Made by a program: the position numbers and the translations under genes | NCBI RefSeq assembly: GCF_038502225.1 | Contig: NC_091353.1 | Location: 1,816,616 to 1,880,615, forward strand | Length of the DNA stretch: 64,000 nt | Source of the DNA: Cherax quadricarinatus | Lineage: Eukaryota; Arthropoda; Malacostraca; Decapoda; Parastacidae | Reading direction: 5' to 3' | Notes under the pieces: model-generated | What the model saw: only the letters and a program-made list of their open reading frames with translations | Databases searched by the model: none | What the model was told of the DNA's origin: nothing | Part shown: positions 59,809 to 64,000 of the stretch, piece after piece | Layout: every line of letters begins with the position of its first letter | How positions within the stretch are numbered: the first letter of the stretch is position 1

Positions 59809-60116
59809 AAATCTTATTTCTTGGGTAGAATATTTTGTTAGTGGGATGTCGTGAAGGACCTGTCTAGTTGGGCCAGTGGGTCTCCTGCAGTGTTCCTTCT
59901 TTATCATGAGTCGGGTGTTGTCGCGCATCAGGTGTTACTTTTCTTGTGGGATGTGATGGTGAGGTGTGGTCTAGACCCTTTATATTCCTTCCTTTGATGT
60001 ATTGTTCTTATAGTTCCTTGATAATGTGAGAAGCCACGAAAGCACTTGGGGTTTCACTATTCTTTCACAGTGGTTGTTGTGCATATTCTGATATCGCCTG
60101 TTTACTGTGATCTTAC

Positions 60117-60118
<2 letters not shown>
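59809..60118 (+). other. Putative 3' untranslated end of PLE copy 2
   Basis: Non-coding stretch between the PLE frame and the (TA)n run. It includes the hammerhead-like motif at 60,010-60,060 and a final ttactgtgatcttactgca that I recall as the usual end of this decapod PLE before (TA)n. Confidence 0.5.
60010..60060 (+). ncRNA. Hammerhead-ribozyme-like motif in PLE 3' end
   Basis: Possible stem I arms are atagt (60,010-60,014) and actat (60,056-60,060). Between them lie ttgataa (60,018-60,024), a short stem II gtg/cac (60,026-60,028 with 60,035-60,037), and gaaa (60,038-60,041). The canonical C3-G8 pair is replaced by U-A, the same double change as in the palindrome at 40.2 kb. Penelope-like elements are known to carry hammerhead motifs. 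Activity of this variant is uncertain. Confidence 0.4.

Positions 60119-60203
<85 letters not shown>
60119..60203. repeat. (TA)n microsatellite
   Basis: About 42 uninterrupted TA dinucleotides between the PLE end and the first MITE-like element. Confidence 0.98.
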
Positions 60204-60206
<3 letters not shown>

Positions 60207-60592
60207 GTGCCGAATAGGCAGAACTTGCGATCTTGGCTTAAATAGCAACGCTCATCTTGCCATATAGGACAAGTGAAAATTTGTGTATGCAATAATTTCG
60301 CCAAAATCATTCTGAACCTAACGAAAAAAATATGTTTCACTGTGTTTGTTTAGTATTAAATTATTGTAAACAAATCTAAAATATATTTAGTTGGGTTAGG
60401 CTAAGATAAGTTGTTCTTGTTATAATAAGGTTAGGTAAGTTTTCTAAGATTCTTTTAATGCAAAATTATAAATTTTTACATTAACATTAATGAAAAAATA
60501 TATATCTTTAAACGTATAAGAGAAAATTTTAGAAAGGACTTAATTTTAAATGAGTTCTTGCTAATTGACCAGTTTTACATATTCGGCACGAC
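60204..60592. mobile_element. MITE-like element copy 1, 389 bp, 13-bp terminal inverted repeats
   Basis: It starts GTCGTGCCGAATA and ends TATTCGGCACGAC, an exact inverted pair, and is embedded in (TA)n on both sides. The AT-rich interior has no coding capacity. TA flanks suit a Tc1/mariner-type insertion target, but because the flank is itself (TA)n the target duplication cannot be read. I recall this sequence as abundant in decapod genomes. Confidence 0.8.
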
Positions 60593-60616
60593 ATATATAT
60601 ATATATATATATATAT
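60593..60616. repeat. Short (AT)n between the two MITE-like copies
   Basis: Twelve AT dinucleotides separating the two element copies. Confidence 0.97.
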
Positions 60617-61001
60617 GTCGTGCCGAATAGGCAGAACTTGCGATCTTGGCTTAAATAGCAACGCTCATCTTGCCATATAGTACAAGCGAAAATTTGTGTA
60701 TGCAATAATTTCGCCAAAATCATTCTGAACCTAACGCCAAAAATATATTTCACTGCGTTTGTTTAGTATTAAATTATTGTAAAAAAATCTAAAATATATT
60801 TAGTTGGGTTAGGTTAAAATAAATTGCGCTTGTTATAATAAGGTTAGGTAAGTTTTCTAAGATTCTTTTGTTGCAAAATTAAAAATTTTTACATTATCAT
60901 TAATGAAAAAAATATATCTTTAAACGTATAAGAGAAAATTTTAGAAAGGACTTAATTTTAAATGAGTTCTTGCTAATTGACCAGTTTTACATATTCGGCA
61001 C

Positions 61002-61004
<3 letters not shown>
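60617..61004. mobile_element. MITE-like element copy 2, 388 bp
   Basis: Same orientation and same exact 13-bp terminal inverted repeats as copy 1. By eye about 18 differences separate the two copies (around 95% identity), spread over the interior. The tandem arrangement joined by (AT)12 could come from two insertions in one TA tract or from unequal exchange between TA tracts. Confidence 0.8.
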
Positions 61005-61084
<80 letters not shown>

Positions 61085-61118
61085 GTATGTATACACACAT
61101 ATGTGTGTGTGTGTGTGT
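61005..61118. repeat. (TA)n followed by a short (TG)n
   Basis: (AT)n to about 61,084, then gtatgtatacacacatatg and a run of seven to eight TG at about 61,104-61,118. Confidence 0.95.
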
Positions 61119-61250
61119 ACCGATTAAGCCGAACTGGCGAGTTTGGTCAATGCCGAATTAGCGGATTAGCAAAAGCAAATTTTCACTCTGCTCATTCGGC
61201 AGAAAACACCCTGCTTTTTAAGCCTAAGTTACCGGTTTGCCTATTCAGCC
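61119..61250. other. Possible further MITE-like fragment
   Basis: Follows directly on the (TG)n. It contains tgccgaat (about 61,151) and attcggca (about 61,195), an 8-bp inverted pair whose sequence lies inside the 13-bp ends of the two MITE-like elements. The rest differs. It may be a diverged relative or a separate repeat that shares the end motif. Confidence 0.35.
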
Positions 61251-61723
61251 TTATTTTTCATCTTTGCCTTATTCTGAATCAATATTTCCTCACTCACCTC
61301 TATGTTTCTTTCATTTCATATTCCTCTTTTTTAACAATATAGACCTTGAATATCCTCTCATGAATGAGACCTCATCAAGTCTTAAATTATTGCTCATCAT
61401 GCCTAATTACAGAAAATGGCAAGCTTCTAAATGTCCGTCTGCTCACGTTATTATAGATTATAGCAGGAGCCTCGAACACTATCATACAACTCCGATAAAC
61501 TCACGAACTGGCACAATTCTTCAGAGAACTTAACATTAGTGTTCGTCAGGTACGCTAGGTGGTGCGCAGACACATACGCTGCCTAACATGTAAGAGATGG
61601 TCTAGTGCGATGCTCCTCTTAATTGCCATTCTCTTTCTTCACTTCAATATCTTTTACCTTTCTCTTCTGGTTTTCATTATATTTAATTATAGTTAACTTC
61701 ACTATTGCTCACTCTTTATTCAT
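61251..61723. other. Spacer without recognisable gene
   Basis: About 470 bp of AT-rich DNA. A frame at 61,237-61,533 shows no domain. Nothing recognised. Confidence 0.45.
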
Positions 61724-61726
61724 TTA

Positions 61727-64000
61727 GTGTAACTTCACTGTTAGAATTACGTCACGAACACACGAGACCCAGCTAGATAACTTCACTGTTAGAATTACGT
61801 CACAAACACACGAGACCCAGCTAGATAACTTCACTGTTAGAATTACGTCACGAACACACGAGACCCAGCTAGATAACTTCACTATTAGAATTACGTCACA
61901 AACACACGAGACCCAGCTAGATAACTTCACTGTTAGAATTACGTCACGAACACACGAGACCCAGCTAGATAACTTCACTGTTAGAATTACGTCACAAACA
62001 CACGAGACCCAGCTAGATAACTTCACTGTTAGAATTACGTCACTAACACACGAGACCCAGCTAGATAACTTCACTGTTAGAATTACGTCACAAACACACG
62101 AGACCCAGCTAGATAACTTCACTGTTAGAATTACGTCACAAACACACGAGACCCAGCTAGATAACTTCACTGTTAGAATTACGTCACGAACACACGAGAC
62201 CCAGCTAGATAACTTCACTATTAGAATTACGTCACTAACACACGAGACCCAGCTAGATAACTTCACTGTTAGAATTACGTCACGAACACACGAAACCCAG
62301 CTAGATAACTTCCCTGTTAGAATTACGTCACTAACACACGAGACCCAGCTAGATAACTTCACTGTTAGAATTACGTCACGAACACACGAGACCCAGCTAG
62401 ATAACTTCACTGTTAGAATTACGTCACAAACACACGAGACCCAGCTAGATAACTTCACTGTTAGAATTACGTCACGAACACACGAGACCCAGCTAGATAA
62501 CTTCACTATTAGAATTACGTCACTAACACACGAGACCCAGCTAGATAACTTCACTGTTAGAATTACGTCACGAACACACGAGACCCAGCTAGATAAATTC
62601 ACTATTAGAATTACGTCACTAACACACGAGACCCAGCTAGATAACTTCACTGTTAGAATTACGTCACGAACACACGAGACCCAGCTAGATAACTTCACTG
62701 TTAGAATTACCTCACGAACACACGAGACCCAGCTAGATAACTTCACTATTAGAATTACCTCACGAACACACGAGACCCAGCTAGATAACTTCACTGTTAG
62801 AATTACGTCACAAACACACGAGACCCAGCTAGATATCTTCACTGTTAGAATTACGTCACGAACACACGAGACCCAGCTAGATAACTTCACTGTTAGAATT
62901 ACGTCACAAACACACGAGACCCAGCTAGATAACTTCACTGTTAGAATTACGTCACGAAAACACGAGACCCAGCTAGATAACTTCACTGTTAGAATTACGT
63001 CACAAACACACGAGACCCAGCTAGATAACTTCACTGTCAGAATTACGTCACGAACACACGAGACCCAGCTAGATAACTTCACTGTTAGAATTAGGTCACA
63101 AACACACGAGACCCAGCTAGATAACTTCACTGTTAGAATTACGTCACAAACACACGAGACCCAGCTAGATAACTTCACTGTTAGAATTACGTCACGAACA
63201 CACGAGACCCAGCTAGATAACTTCACTGTTAGAATTACGTCACAAACACACGAGACCCAGCTAGATAACTTCACTGTTAGAATTACGTCACAAACACACG
63301 AGACCCAGCTAGATAACTTCACTGTTAGAATTACGTCACAAACACACGAGACCCAGCTAGATAACTTCACTATTAGAATTACGTCACAAACACACGAGAC
63401 CCAGCTAGATAACTTCACTGTTACAATTACGTCAGAAACACACGAGACCCAGCTAGATAACTTCACTGTTAGAATTACGTCACGAACACACGAGACCCAG
63501 CTAGATAACTTCACTGTTAGAATTACGTCACAAACACACGAGACCCAGCTAGATAACTACACTGTTAGAATTACGTCACAAACACACGAGACCCAGCTAG
63601 ATAACTTCACTGTTAGAATTACGTCACGAACACACGAGACCCAGCTAGATATCTTCACTGTTAGAATTACGTCACAAACACACGAGACCCAGCTAGATAA
63701 CTTCACTATTAGAATTACGTCACAAACACACGAGACCCAGCTAGATAACTTCACTGTTACAATTACGTCACAAACATACGAGACCCAGCTAGATAACTTC
63801 ACTGTTAGAATTACGTCACAAACACACGAGACCCAGCTAGATAACTTTACTGTTAGAATTACGTCACAAACACACGAGACCCAGCTAGATAACTTCACTG
63901 TTAGAATTACGTCACAAACACACGAGACCCAGCTAGATAACTTCACTGTTAGAATTACGTCACGAACACACGAGACCCAGCTAGATATCTTCACTGTTAG
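61727..64000. repeat. Minisatellite, 48-bp unit, about 47 copies, cut by window end
   Basis: Units read acttcactgttagaatta, cgtcac, a/g/t, aacacacgagacccagctag and ata. The base after cgtcac (a, g or t) is the main variable site; tgttag/tattag is the second. Each unit carries TTACGTCA. 48 bp is sixteen stop-free codons on the minus strand, which explains the long frame there; one t-to-a change at about 63,559 breaks it in two. The array continues past the window edge. Confidence 0.98.

Noticed and set aside
60046..61342. Frames with long Tyr-Ile repeats
   Set aside because: They translate the (TA)n microsatellites and MITE ends.
61724..63514. 596-codon minus-strand frame, apparent membrane protein repeats
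   Set aside because: Sixteen-codon unit translated repeatedly; breaks where a single base change creates a stop, without sign of selection.

Overview
This window looks like repeat-dominated, non-coding chromatin from an arthropod, most likely a decapod crustacean (crayfish, lobster, shrimp or crab). The evidence is a (CCTAA)n/(TTAGG)n arthropod-type telomeric repeat block at 35.4-38.5 kb, Penelope-like and LINE retroelement relics, and several dispersed repeats I recall from decapod genomes. The species call is inference. I see no intact host gene, no rRNA, tRNA or CRISPR, and no bacterial signal. Long open frames exist, up to more than 2,000 codons, but all of them lie inside tandem repeats whose units lack stop codons. 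I do not annotate them as genes.

Layout. 1-0.4 kb: decayed LINE endonuclease. 0.8-1.2 kb: 40/29-bp minisatellite. 1.6-1.7 kb: SINE-like element. 3.6-6.0 kb: 51-bp array. 7.1-8.2 kb: 25-bp array. 8.3-10.2 kb: CCTTA-type array. 10.2-16.9 kb: 34-bp array of about 198 copies. 17.3-18.4 kb: 3' end of a LINE on the minus strand. 18.6-20.8 kb: 18-bp G-rich array. 21-24.6 kb: mostly single-copy-looking DNA. 24.6-25.7 kb: decayed tandem repeats. 25.7-28.4 kb: 27-bp array. 28.7-31.0 kb: 21-bp CCTTA/CCTAA array. 31.2-34.7 kb: 22-bp array. 35.2-38.5 kb: a dispersed element running into telomeric repeats. 38.7-39.1 kb: LINE C-terminus. 39.1-40.2 kb: 28-bp array. 40.2-40.4 kb: near-perfect 173-bp palindrome. 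41.4-57.0 kb: 15.6 kb of one 41-bp repeat family in two subfamilies. 57.2-58.1 kb: 22-bp array. 58.7-60.1 kb: two Penelope-like (PLE) fragments. 60.1-61.1 kb: two MITE-like elements in (TA)n. 61.7 kb to the end: 48-bp array, cut by the window edge.

About 70% of the window is tandem repeat, in at least 13 long arrays of different unit length. Three themes stand out. (1) The 27-, 22- and 28-bp arrays and the decayed spacers between them share a core like AYAACAMGGTGT, so much of 24.7-40.2 kb may descend from one ancestral short repeat that re-amplified several times. (2) Five short spacer segments carry hammerhead-ribozyme-like cores (TGAWRA-type box, stem II, GAAAC) of the kind known from Penelope-like element termini; two of them are fused tail-to-tail as the palindrome. 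(3) The disordered middle of the telomeric block carries the CTTCTT and CCTGG motifs known as nanopore base-calling errors on telomeric CCTAA-type strands, so part of the sequence is probably artefactual.

The mobile-element remnants do not form a working system. They are 5'-truncated or frameshifted copies of non-LTR retrotransposons and PLEs, probably mobilised by active copies elsewhere.
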